Shown here one piece after another: positions 28,333-37,647 of a DNA stretch of 64,000 nucleotides (positions within the stretch are counted from its first letter, which is position 1; each line of letters begins with the position of its first letter). Under the pieces are notes generated by a model that did no database searches, was not told the DNA's origin, and saw only the letters and a list, made by a program, of their open reading frames with translations. Source of the DNA: Salinibacterium sp. SWN248. GTDB lineage: Bacteria > Actinomycetota > Actinomycetes > Actinomycetales > Microbacteriaceae. Where the stretch lies: the NCBI RefSeq assembly GCF_015864575.1, contig NZ_JADYWW010000001.1, positions 124,001 to 188,000 on the forward strand, given 5' to 3'. The position numbers and the translations under genes are program-made.

Positions 28333-31300
28333 GTGAACTGCTCCCCACCCTGCAAGCCGAAGATGTTCGCATGGGGCTCGTCGATTACCTTTCCACCACC
28401 TTCGCGCTTGCCGACGAAGATGCGCGAGAGGCACTCGATAGCTTTTTGCGACATCCAGAAAATGGCATCTTCAAAGGGCCCTACGTGCGGCTTCGCCTGC
28501 CATTTAGGCCCGCTGAAGATGGGTGGCGGCAGAGCCTCGAATGGCACGAAGGGTTCCCGCCCTACGGGCACCAAGCCGCAGCCTTCGCACGACTGAGCAG
28601 CGCAAACCTCGGGACGGAGAAAACACGCCCGCAGCCGACCCTCGTCACCACGGGCACCGGTTCCGGAAAGACCGAAGCGTTCCTCTACCCCATCCTCGAC
28701 CACGTGCTGCGAGCAAAACGTGAAGGTACAGGGGGCATCAAAGCCCTCATCCTGTACCCGATGAACGCCCTCGCCAACGACCAAGCCCGCCGCCTCACCG
28801 AACTCATCACCACCAGCCCCGCACTCGCCGGCGTGCGTGCCGCCCTCTACACCGGACAAACCGGGCCCAGCCGCAGCAACGTCACCCCCGACGGGCTCAT
28901 CACCGACCGCAAAACCATCCAGGATGACGCCCCCGACATCCTGCTCACCAACTACAAAATGCTCGACCAGCTACTGCTGCGCCCCGCCGACCAAAGACTG
29001 TGGAAACAGAGCGCAACGAGCCTGCAGTACCTCGTGCTCGACGAATTTCACACCTACGACGGAGCCCAAGGCACCGACGTCGCCATGCTGCTGCGCCGGC
29101 TCGGCCTCGCCCTCAAACGTCACTGGCCCACAGACGACGAAGCAGCCGCACAACTCGGCATCGGTGACGAAGCTCGTGCGCGCCCGCTCGGACTCATCAC
29201 CCCCGTCGCCACCTCCGCAACCCTCGGCGATAAAGGCGACCCCAGCCGCATGGTCGAATTCGCCCGCACCGTCTTCGGCGACGAATTCGACGACGACAGC
29301 ATCATCACCGAGACCCGACTCGACCTTGACGAGTGGGCCGACGACGCCGAGACACGCATGGCGACGGCAGGCCTTGCCGCCCGTGCCGTCGACGCGCCCC
29401 TTGTCGCGCGCATTGCCGACGTGATCGACGCCCTCGGCGACGACGGCCAACGAGAAGCCGCCACCGTAACTACTGCCGTCCTCGGCAACCTCTACATGAG
29501 TACGGGCAACAAACCTGACGCGGATACCGTCGGCCAGTTCACCCACGCTGCACCGGAGCTACTGCTCGACGCCGCCAAAGCACACCCCTTTATTCGAGCC
29601 CTCATCGCTTCAGCCACCGAGGCCGTGTCGCTCGATACCCTCGCAGAATCGCTCTTCCCCGCGGGGCTCGAGGTCACCGAAACCGCCGACGACCGCGACG
29701 CACGCCGCACCAACTTCTTGCGCTCTCTGCTGGCAGCCCTCAGTCACATCCGCGCCATAACTGGACGTTCCGCAGCATCCGTCGACCTGCACCTCTGGGT
29801 GCGCGCCCTCAGCCGAGTCGACCGCATCGCCGGCCCCAGCGTCGCCTACGACTGGACCGACGACGGCGGCACCGACGAACGAGACAACACCGACGCCTTC
29901 AGCAGCGAAGGCCGCCCACGATTCCCCGCCATCTACTGCCGACACTGCGGACGCAGCGGATGGGGCGTGCAACTCGGCCCCACCGGCTACGACCTCGACA
30001 CCAGCGACACCGACATTCGCCGCAACCACGCCAGCAACTCAGCCAGCACCTCCCGGTTTCGCGCCCTCATCTACGCACCCCGCGAAGCCGACCAACAGGA
30101 TCGTCGCGCCGCCGGTGACGACACCGTCGAAGGCCTCTTCTGGTTTGACGTGCAACAGCGTCGCCTCGACATCGAAATGCCTCGCTACGACGCCGACGAC
30201 ATCTCCACCAACGTGCTGCCCGTGCTCACCCTCGTCGGCGACGACGTTGACGACAACAGCCAAAAAGACATGTGCCCCAACTGTCTCAAACCCGAAGGAA
30301 TTCGCTTTCTCGGAAGCGCCATCTCCACCCTGCTCTCGGTAAGCATCAACACCATCTTTGGCGACCGCCACCTCGACCAGGGCGAAAAGAAGGCCCTCGT
30401 CTTCACCGACAGCGTGCAGGATGCCGCACACCGTGCCGGATTCGTGCAGAGCCGATCGCACGTCTTCAGCCTGCGCAACGCCATCCGCGAAGCTATCGGC
30501 GATGGCTCTGCGACTCTCGATGATCTCGCCGAAGAATTGCTGCGCCGGGCCGGCGACGACAAGTTCCGGCGCTACCGCCTCCTCTCGCCCGAACTCGTAG
30601 AACGGGACACCTTCGCTCCCTTCTGGGAAACCGGAAAACTGAACAAGGTACCCACCGCCACCATGCGGCTCGTGCGCCGCCGCATCAAGTTCGACCTCGC
30701 CATGGAATTCGGCCTTCAGTCGCGCGTTGGTCGCACCCTCGAACTCACCGGAGCGATCGCCGCCGAAGTCGACGGCGGACCAGCCAGCCGGCTCGAAGCC
30801 ATCGGCCGGGCCACCGTCAAAGACTTCGAAACTGCCGGATACCTCGACGACGAAACCGGCGGCGAAGTCAGCACCGAAAATATCGTGCGATGGGTGCGCG
30901 GCACGCTCGAACGCATGCGCGACCGGGGCGCCATCCAACACGAATGGTTCAAGCGCTACCTCGAAAGCGACGGAGACGACTGGACGCTGTGGGGCGGGCG
31001 GCCCAAGGGCCAAGGAATGCCCGCATTCCCCCGCGACCGCGAAGCACCCGCCTATCCGAAAGTTAGCAGTGCTAACTTTGGAACCAACAAACGCCCGTCA
31101 CGCCTCGACACCGTCACCTCCGCCCGCGGCTGGTATGCACAGTGGACACGCAAAGTGCTCGACGTCAGTGCCGCCGACGGTGCCAAACTCAGCAAACTGC
31201 TGCTCGCCGAACTCGCTAAGAGCGAGATCATCGAGAGTGTCAGCATCGGCGGCAGCGGAGCCATCGCCTACCAACTGAGCCCCAGCCGCATTCTTGTTAG

Positions 31301-34300
31301 CCCCGTCACTCTCGACGATCAGACCCACGAGTACCCCGTGCTCGAATGTGACACCTGCCAGACCCCGGTTCCCGGAGCATCGACCATCATTTCGCAACTC
31401 GGCGGCGGGCCCTGCCTCGTCGGGCGTTGCCTCGGCACGCTGCGGCTCCACAGCAACGGAACCAACTACTACCGCGACCAATACAACGACGGAGACATCC
31501 GCCGCGTCGTCGCGCGCGAGCACACCAGCCTGCTGAAAGATGACGTACGCCTCGCCTACGAAAACGGCTTCAAAGCATCCATCGATCGACCGGATGCCCC
31601 CAACGTGCTCGTCGCCACCCCCACGCTCGAAATGGGTATCGACATCGGCGACCTCTCCGCGGTGTTCCTCGCCGGGCTGCCCCGCTCCGTTGCCTCGTAC
31701 CTGCAGCGAGTCGGACGAGCCGGCCGCCTGACTGGCAACTCGCTCACCATGGCATTCGTCGTTGGGCGCGGAGACCAACTGCCGAAACTTGGCGAACCGC
31801 TCTCTGTGATCAACGGAGAAGTGCGCCCACCGGCCACCTACCTCAACGCAGAAGAGATTCTGCGGCGCCAATACAGCGCCTCCGTCATCGACCGGCTCTC
31901 GGCAGAGGGAAAGACAGGCATGGTCGCCACCGCTCGCGACGTGCTCGCCACGACCAGCGAGAAGTCGTTCCTCGACACCGTGATCACCGACGCTGAAACT
32001 AACGCTGCCGAATACCTCACTGCATTCCTTTCGACCTTCGACCATGTCGATGCCACTTCTGCGGATGTGCTCACCGGCTGGGCAACCCCCAGCGATGAAC
32101 CTCGCAGCAGCTCCTTCGCGCAGACCCTCATCGGCGCTTGTGCCCGCTGGAACTTGGAAATCGAAACGCTTGGCCACCGCCGCAAGGCGATCATGGAATC
32201 ACTGCCGGCGCTGCAAACGCAAGCGGATCACCCTGCCGCGACCGACGACGACAAAGTTGCCCTGCGCTCGGCCAAGGCTTCGCTCAAGATGGTCGACCGG
32301 CAACTGTTCGAGTTACGTACTGAACACTGGGTCGCCGCTCTCGAACGATTCGGAGTGCTCCCCAACTACACGCTCCTCGACGACAGCGTGCGCCTCGACG
32401 TATCGCTCAGCTGGATCGACCCCGAAAGCCAAGAGTTTCAACACGACTCGATCAGCTACGACCGCGGGGCCGGAATTGCCATCCGCGAACTCGCGCCCGG
32501 CGCCACGTTCTACGCCCAAGGTGTTGAGATTCGCATCGATGCCGTCGACCTCGGTAGCGATGGCGCGCGCATTCAATCCTGGATCTACTGCCCAGAGTGT
32601 GGCTACGCCCACGATGCAGGAGTGCCCACAGAAGGTGCCAACACAAATGGCCCCGCTTCGTGCCCACGCTGCGAAAGCCCCGGCATCGCCGACGCCAACC
32701 AACGGTTCGACGTCGTTGAACTCGAACAGGTATCGGCAGAGGTTCGCCGCGACGAATCGAGCATCAGCGACAGCCGCGAAGAACGTCAGCGTGAGAGCTT
32801 CAGCGTTCAGATCGCCGCCGATATCGACCCCGCCAACGTCACTCAACAGTGGTACGTCGAAGGGTCCGGATTCGGCGTCAAGTACATGCGCGAACTCACC
32901 ATCCGGTGGCTTAATCTCGGCAAGCAAGCTGGCGCTGGCGCACCCCGCATGATCGCCGGCGAAGAGCTCAGCCCACCGCTCTTCAGAGTGTGTGAAGCCT
33001 GCGGCAAACTCGACCAGAAGGGCGAGATAAACAGCGCCAGGGAACACCGTGCCTGGTGCCGCTACCGCAACTCAAAGACCGAACACACCCGCCAACTCGC
33101 CCTCAGCCGCACCCTCAGAACGCAGGGCGTGCTGCTGCGCATCCCCAACTCCATCACCATTGGCGACGGTCTCGGACTGCCCAGCATCACCGCGGCCCTG
33201 CAGCTGGGCTTGCGTGAAGTCATCGGCGGAGACCCCGACCACTTGAGACTCGCCACCATCGTCGAACCACTTCTGGGAAACGACTTCAATAACACCGCGA
33301 TCCTCATTCACGATGCCGTGCCTGGTGGAACTGGTTATCTGGCCGACCTCGCCAACCAAGACAAAATCCGCAACATTCTTGAACTCGCTTGGAAGATCGT
33401 CGCCACCTGCGAATGCCGCAATGAAGGCCGCAGCGCGTGCCACCGCTGCTTGCTGCCGTTCGCCCCGGCCGGGGATCTTAATAACGTCTCGCGGGCGAGC
33501 GCCGAACGGAGCCTGCGGCTCATCCTTGGCATCGACGATGAAGGTGCCGGGGACGATTGGGCCATCACCGAAGTCGATCCGGGCACACAAGACCCGGAGT
33601 CAATGCTCGAGCAGTGGTTCCGCAAGGTGTTCAAAGACCGCGCCGCCGCGCTCGGAGCGACGATCAAAGAGATCCCGAGCGAGTGGGGCAATCGACTGCA
33701 GATCACACTGCCCAACTCGAAACTCGTCTGGCGACTCGAACCTCAGCCATCCTTGGGCTTCACCCGACCAGACTTCGTGCTTGAGCCGCTCGGCGGAGGC
33801 GGGACCAAGCTCGCAATCTACACCGACGGCCGAAAGTACCACGCCTCCCCCCAGCACAATGTGCTCGCTCAAGACGCAGAGAAAAGGCGCGGGCTGCGGG
33901 CCAAAGGCTATTTTGTGCTCGGCATCACCTATGACGACATCATGCGCGCGGATGCTGGCGAAGCCGAGCCGCAAGCCGGCTGGTTCAGCCGTGACTTCGC
34001 CACGCAATTCGTCAGCAACTTCAATCTGTCACCCGCAGCGATCGACCATGTCACTGCCAACCCCATGACGCAGATCATGGAATGGATGCAGAACCCCACA
34101 GGGGCACAAGACCACTGGGAAGGGATCGCTAAAGCCCTCCCGCTGCTGACCATCGCGCCGATGAGCCAATTCATTACGCCTAACGACGCCGAGAATAGCC
34201 TTATCGCCCTGGCTGAAACGGAACTCACCGGAACCCCGGCCGAGGCTCTGAGCAACCCGACACTGTGGCGGCTCAGACACGGCCCCCTGGTAATGCTGTC

Positions 34301-34793
34301 GCGAACGGTCGAAGGCGCCACAAATCCCGAAGTCGTGCTCATGCTCGACGACCGTGATGCCGCCGTCTCTTCTGAAGACCATGCAGATGCGTGGCGGCTC
34401 TGGCTGAGACTCTCGAACCTGCTTGGCCCACGCCCCGAATTCCCGCCGACAACCATCATGACAGTCACCGAAGCACAGACATTCGAACCGGCACAACCTG
34501 TCGACGACTCATTCACCGTAATCGGTTTCGAGTGGGAAGAAGTCATGGCTCTGGCGAACGACGGAGACAGGCAGCTCGTGAAGTTGTTGTCAGAAGTCCC
34601 CGACATGCCCGTGCCCGAAATCGGCAGTGAGTTCGGCGACGGCATCCCTCTCGGCATCGCCTGGAGCGACCGCAAAGTGACAGTGACTGGCGACCTTCAG
34701 CACGACGAAATCTCTGAGCTCGAAGCATCCGGATGGATCATCGTGCCCGCAACCCTTGAAGACATTACCGCTGCGCTCCAATTGGAAAGGTAA
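28329..34793 (+). CDS. DEAD/DEAH helicase-DUF1998-nuclease fusion (DrmA-DrmB-like)
   Basis: 2154 residues. The order is: 'GIFKGPYVRLRLPF' and 'YGHQAAAF' leader; Walker A TTGTGSGKT (107-115); DEFH box near 237 followed by 'YDGAQGTDVAMLLRRL'; motif VI 'QRVGRAGR' near 1127; zinc pairs CDTC near 1008, and CPEC and CPRC near 1420-1455; a DUF1998 segment ('HDAVPGGTGYLADL', CECRNEGRSACHRC) at about 1660-1707; then a Vsr/DUF559-like nuclease module with 'TRPDFVLEP' and 'LAIYTDGRKYH' (about 1810-1838). The tail resembles the end of the left-arm helicase. DISARM DrmA and DrmB are separate proteins; here they appear fused to a candidate effector nuclease. ATGA overlap with the methylase gene indicates coupling. 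Confidence 0.85.
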   Translation: MSELLPTLQAEDVRMGLVDYLSTTFALADEDAREALDSFLRHPENGIFKGPYVRLRLPFRPAEDGWRQSLEWHEGFPPYGHQAAAFARLSSANLGTEKTRPQPTLVTTGTGSGKTEAFLYPILDHVLRAKREGTGGIKALILYPMNALANDQARRLTELITTSPALAGVRAALYTGQTGPSRSNVTPDGLITDRKTIQDDAPDILLTNYKMLDQLLLRPADQRLWKQSATSLQYLVLDEFHTYDGAQGTDVAMLLRRLGLALKRHWPTDDEAAAQLGIGDEARARPLGLITPVATSATLGDKGDPSRMVEFARTVFGDEFDDDSIITETRLDLDEWADDAETRMATAGLAARAVDAPLVARIADVIDALGDDGQREAATVTTAVLGNLYMSTGNKPDADTVGQFTHAAPELLLDAAKAHPFIRALIASATEAVSLDTLAESLFPAGLEVTETADDRDARRTNFLRSLLAALSHIRAITGRSAASVDLHLWVRALSRVDRIAGPSVAYDWTDDGGTDERDNTDAFSSEGRPRFPAIYCRHCGRSGWGVQLGPTGYDLDTSDTDIRRNHASNSASTSRFRALIYAPREADQQDRRAAGDDTVEGLFWFDVQQRRLDIEMPRYDADDISTNVLPVLTLVGDDVDDNSQKDMCPNCLKPEGIRFLGSAISTLLSVSINTIFGDRHLDQGEKKALVFTDSVQDAAHRAGFVQSRSHVFSLRNAIREAIGDGSATLDDLAEELLRRAGDDKFRRYRLLSPELVERDTFAPFWETGKLNKVPTATMRLVRRRIKFDLAMEFGLQSRVGRTLELTGAIAAEVDGGPASRLEAIGRATVKDFETAGYLDDETGGEVSTENIVRWVRGTLERMRDRGAIQHEWFKRYLESDGDDWTLWGGRPKGQGMPAFPRDREAPAYPKVSSANFGTNKRPSRLDTVTSARGWYAQWTRKVLDVSAADGAKLSKLLLAELAKSEIIESVSIGGSGAIAYQLSPSRILVSPVTLDDQTHEYPVLECDTCQTPVPGASTIISQLGGGPCLVGRCLGTLRLHSNGTNYYRDQYNDGDIRRVVAREHTSLLKDDVRLAYENGFKASIDRPDAPNVLVATPTLEMGIDIGDLSAVFLAGLPRSVASYLQRVGRAGRLTGNSLTMAFVVGRGDQLPKLGEPLSVINGEVRPPATYLNAEEILRRQYSASVIDRLSAEGKTGMVATARDVLATTSEKSFLDTVITDAETNAAEYLTAFLSTFDHVDATSADVLTGWATPSDEPRSSSFAQTLIGACARWNLEIETLGHRRKAIMESLPALQTQADHPAATDDDKVALRSAKASLKMVDRQLFELRTEHWVAALERFGVLPNYTLLDDSVRLDVSLSWIDPESQEFQHDSISYDRGAGIAIRELAPGATFYAQGVEIRIDAVDLGSDGARIQSWIYCPECGYAHDAGVPTEGANTNGPASCPRCESPGIADANQRFDVVELEQVSAEVRRDESSISDSREERQRESFSVQIAADIDPANVTQQWYVEGSGFGVKYMRELTIRWLNLGKQAGAGAPRMIAGEELSPPLFRVCEACGKLDQKGEINSAREHRAWCRYRNSKTEHTRQLALSRTLRTQGVLLRIPNSITIGDGLGLPSITAALQLGLREVIGGDPDHLRLATIVEPLLGNDFNNTAILIHDAVPGGTGYLADLANQDKIRNILELAWKIVATCECRNEGRSACHRCLLPFAPAGDLNNVSRASAERSLRLILGIDDEGAGDDWAITEVDPGTQDPESMLEQWFRKVFKDRAAALGATIKEIPSEWGNRLQITLPNSKLVWRLEPQPSLGFTRPDFVLEPLGGGGTKLAIYTDGRKYHASPQHNVLAQDAEKRRGLRAKGYFVLGITYDDIMRADAGEAEPQAGWFSRDFATQFVSNFNLSPAAIDHVTANPMTQIMEWMQNPTGAQDHWEGIAKALPLLTIAPMSQFITPNDAENSLIALAETELTGTPAEALSNPTLWRLRHGPLVMLSRTVEGATNPEVVLMLDDRDAAVSSEDHADAWRLWLRLSNLLGPRPEFPPTTIMTVTEAQTFEPAQPVDDSFTVIGFEWEEVMALANDGDRQLVKLLSEVPDMPVPEIGSEFGDGIPLGIAWSDRKVTVTGDLQHDEISELEASGWIIVPATLEDITAALQLER

Positions 34794-34802
34794 CCCTCCC
34801 TG

Positions 34803-37031
34803 ATGCCAAACATCGTGTTAACCAAGCTCAAGGGCCAGGATTACGACAAAGACGTCAAGTCCAAGATCATGACGTTTCTGATGAAACTGGCCGACGACGA
34901 CACGTCGGCAGGACTCCACATCGAGAAAATGAACCACGCCGCCGACAAGCGAGCGCGCACCGCACGAGTGGATCTATCGCTTCGGGCTGTGCTCTATCGC
35001 ATGGATGTGCCTGGCGAACCAGAGCGCACCTATGTTTATGCGGGAACGTGGGAGCACGACACCGCAAATAAACGCGCCATGAACCAGATATTGCGAAACA
35101 ACCCCATCAATGGGGTGCCGGAGCTAATCGACGCGACCGTCCCTGAGGTCGCGCCGCAACCAGCATCCGAGTTCATAGCCGTTGAGGAAGCGGTCGCACC
35201 GACTTCTTTCCTTGCTGACAACGGCTACCTCCTCAACGACCTGACCGAAGAGCTGGGGTTCGATTCCGCCGACGCGGAACGCATCTTCGCCGCAACGACC
35301 GCCGATCAGCTGCTCACCATGAGCGACAGTTTCGAGAACCAGTGGCAGTCGACAGCAATCATCGGCCTTGCGGTTGTCGATGCGGTCTCTAAGATCCGCA
35401 CCGATCTTGGCTTCGACGATGCCGCAATCGCTAGCGACTCTGATGACGAAGACGCGCGACTGGTGAAATCGTTCCAGCTCCCCGCAGCGAAGATGCAGTT
35501 CGCCTTTGTCGAGGACGACGAAGAACTTCGCCGGGTGATCGAGGGCGGCGACTTCGGCGCCTGGCGGGTCTTCCTGCACCCCGAGCAGCGTGCGTATGCC
35601 GATAAGGACTACAACGGCCCCTTCCGCCTCACCGGCGGAGCGGGAACCGGCAAGACTGTCGTATTGCTTCACCGCGCCAAGCGACTCGCGGATGCGGAAC
35701 CTGCCAGCAGAACCATCCTCACGACGTTCACCAAAGCCCTCTCTGAGGCGCTGGGACGCGACCTCGAGCGACTCGATCCCACAATCCCCCGTGCTTCGTC
35801 GCTCGGCGGGGCTGGCGTTCTGGTGCGGGGAATCGATCAGCTCGCGGTCGCAGTCAGAGAGAAGGGCGGAGCCGACTTCTGGAAGGCCGCGCGCCATGTC
35901 TTTGGGGAAGATACAGAGCCTCGTCCCAATTTCGAGGCGGGCGACGATGCGTGGGAGAAAGTTTTTGACCTCGTACCCGATCTCCCCGATGCTTTGCGCA
36001 ATACCGCGTTCTTTGCCGGCGAGTACCTGCAGGTCATCCTCCCTCACCGCATCACAACCGCACAGGACTACTTCAAGGTGCGCCGCCCAGGACGCGGCGT
36101 GGCCCTCGATCGGCGCAAACGCGCGAACGTCTGGAAAGTGATCGAGCTTTACCGCCAGACCGGCCGCCAAGAAGGGCGCATCAGCTTTGCTGAACTCAGT
36201 GCTGTCGCGGCTTCCTACCTGAACGAACATGCCGACGGCCGCGTAGCCGACCACGTGTTGGTTGACGAAGCGCAAGACCTCACTCCGCTGCACTGGCAGC
36301 TACTCCGAGCGTTGGTCGGCGAACACAAAAACGACCTATTCATTGCCGAAGACACCCACCAGCGCATTTACGGCCAACACGTGGTGCTCTCGCGGTACGG
36401 CATCAAGATCACTGGGCGCTCACGTCGCCTCACGCTGAACTATCGAACCACGCAGCAGAACCTCAACTACGCCCTCGGAATACTCGCGGGTGGTCTGTAC
36501 CTCGACAGTGAAGAAGCCCCTGAGGTCGATCACGGCTATCGTTCTTCGCGCACCGGTCCGGCGCCCCGTTCGCTACCCGCAACGAACGTTGCTGAGCAAT
36601 ACGACGCGGTCGCGGAAGAGATCAAAAAGTGGAGCGACGACCCCGACATTCGGGCGAGCACCATCGCAATTCTCACGCGCACGAACAAGCAAGCAGCAGA
36701 AGTGCGTGGACAACTCGCCGATCGCGGAGTGGTCGTCAAAGAAAGCCACACGGGCGAGACAGCTGGTGAAAAGCCGCTAGTTCTGACGATGCACAAGTCC
36801 AAGGGGCTGGAGTTTTCTCGAGTGGTGCTCTTCGACATCTCGCACGGCTCGATTCCTGCGGGCTGGATGCTCAAGGGCGTAGCGGAAGAAGAAATTGAGG
36901 ACGTACTGCTACGCGAGCGTTCGCTGCTCTACGTCGCTGCGAGTCGCGCCCGGGATGAGGTAGTCGTGAGCTGGCAGGGCCAGCCCTCCGAGCTTCTCGG
37001 CGGCATCAAGGAAACGGGAGAAACCGTTTAG
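34803..37031 (+). CDS. RelE-like domain fused to UvrD/Rep-type SF1 helicase
   Basis: 742 residues. Residues 1 to about 90 resemble a RelE/ParE-type toxin fold: 'KSKIMTFLMKLADD', 'GLHIEKMNHAADKRARTARV', 'RAVLYRM' and 'TYVYAGTWEHD'. A helical linker with an acidic stretch follows. The motor begins with Walker A GGAGTGKT (278-285), then motif II VDEAQD (487-492), 'LNYRTTQQN' and the C-terminal 'MHKSKGLEFSRVVLFDISHG...LLYVAASRARDEV'. The helicase half is family SF1A. The toxin-like half may be only a nucleic-acid-binding module, since catalytic residues cannot be judged by eye. It starts 9 bp after the previous stop behind GGAAAGG and is the last gene of the right arm. Confidence 0.85.
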   Translation: MPNIVLTKLKGQDYDKDVKSKIMTFLMKLADDDTSAGLHIEKMNHAADKRARTARVDLSLRAVLYRMDVPGEPERTYVYAGTWEHDTANKRAMNQILRNNPINGVPELIDATVPEVAPQPASEFIAVEEAVAPTSFLADNGYLLNDLTEELGFDSADAERIFAATTADQLLTMSDSFENQWQSTAIIGLAVVDAVSKIRTDLGFDDAAIASDSDDEDARLVKSFQLPAAKMQFAFVEDDEELRRVIEGGDFGAWRVFLHPEQRAYADKDYNGPFRLTGGAGTGKTVVLLHRAKRLADAEPASRTILTTFTKALSEALGRDLERLDPTIPRASSLGGAGVLVRGIDQLAVAVREKGGADFWKAARHVFGEDTEPRPNFEAGDDAWEKVFDLVPDLPDALRNTAFFAGEYLQVILPHRITTAQDYFKVRRPGRGVALDRRKRANVWKVIELYRQTGRQEGRISFAELSAVAASYLNEHADGRVADHVLVDEAQDLTPLHWQLLRALVGEHKNDLFIAEDTHQRIYGQHVVLSRYGIKITGRSRRLTLNYRTTQQNLNYALGILAGGLYLDSEEAPEVDHGYRSSRTGPAPRSLPATNVAEQYDAVAEEIKKWSDDPDIRASTIAILTRTNKQAAEVRGQLADRGVVVKESHTGETAGEKPLVLTMHKSKGLEFSRVVLFDISHGSIPAGWMLKGVAEEEIEDVLLRERSLLYVAASRARDEVVVSWQGQPSELLGGIKETGETV

Positions 37032-37095
37032 CCGATCCCTCACAGGTGTCGGCGCTCGGGACATCCCACTGATCTCACTAGCGCCGAACCTACCG

Positions 37096-37124
37096 CCATG
37101 CACCCAAGAACTATGGGTGCATGG
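37096..37124. promoter_or_regulatory. Perfect hairpin overlapping a start codon
   Basis: 11-bp perfect inverted repeat (arms 37096-37106 and 37114-37124) with a 7-nt loop. The right arm contains the ATG at 37121. It may end the helicase transcript (stop at 37031), or hide the next start codon, or be a protein-binding palindrome. No T run follows. Confidence 0.5.
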
Positions 37125-37543
37125 CAAGTCTCAGCTACGAACGCTCACGGTCGCTGCCCCTTCAGACCGGCAGTCAAATAGTCGATCGTGTCACCAGTCT
37201 CGTGGGCGCAGCAAGCAGTGCGAGGCTATGGCTGCTCCTACTGAACGCAGAAAAGCTGCAACTGCGGCATTTGGTCCGGGTCAATACCAACGCTGCCAAT
37301 GACGATGAGCAGATCGAGCGTGGAGCGGCCGGAGTCATCGCCGGAGCTTCATTGATCGACGACGTTCACGCTGCCGTCTTCGTTCTCGAACGCCTCGGCG
37401 GTGAGCGGTTCACGCCCACAGACCGTTTGTGGGCACGGTCGATAACCGCCGCCTGTCAGTCGAGCGGTGTCGAGCTCGCTGGCCTCGTCGTAAGCCACTC
37501 GCACGGAGTCCGGTGGCTGACCGGCGACGATTTCATGGCGTAA
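37121..37543 (+). CDS. Small protein of unknown function (140 residues)
   Basis: Not recognised. Predicted alpha/beta protein with 'SSARLWLLLLNAEKLQLRHLVRV' in a strand-helix pattern, then 'ALVVSH'-like 'LAGLVVSHSHGVRWLTGDDFM' at the C-terminus. The overall shape is suggestive of a small JAB- or sensor-like fold, but no catalytic motif is clear. No ribosome binding site precedes the ATG, which lies inside a hairpin. Third-position GC use supports coding. It stands alone between the island and the DUF262 gene. Confidence 0.55.
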   Translation: MASLSYERSRSLPLQTGSQIVDRVTSLVGAASSARLWLLLLNAEKLQLRHLVRVNTNAANDDEQIERGAAGVIAGASLIDDVHAAVFVLERLGGERFTPTDRLWARSITAACQSSGVELAGLVVSHSHGVRWLTGDDFMA

Positions 37544-37647
37544 GCCACGGAATAGCTGCAGATGTCTTCCCACAGAGAGTCGCCACGCCACGTGGTTCGG
37601 CTTGCCGTAGGTTCGAATAACGGTCTCAAACTACCCGGGGGATTACT

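Noticed and set aside
31098-32177. Long open frame on the minus strand inside the helicase-nuclease gene
   Set aside because: It mirrors the GC-rich third positions of the plus-strand gene, has no ribosome binding site and no recognisable domain. The same applies to long frames at 8356-9726, 10084-11331, 35124-36293, 43505-44608 and 58322-59281.
12142-37031. Canonical DISARM, BREX, Dpd, Gabija or Zorya call for the island
   Set aside because: No PLD gene (drmC) or free drmB for DISARM; no PglZ/BrxC for BREX; no DpdA-like transglycosylase for Dpd; no OLD-family GajA for Gabija; no MotAB-like ZorAB for Zorya. Only DISARM-like components are supported.
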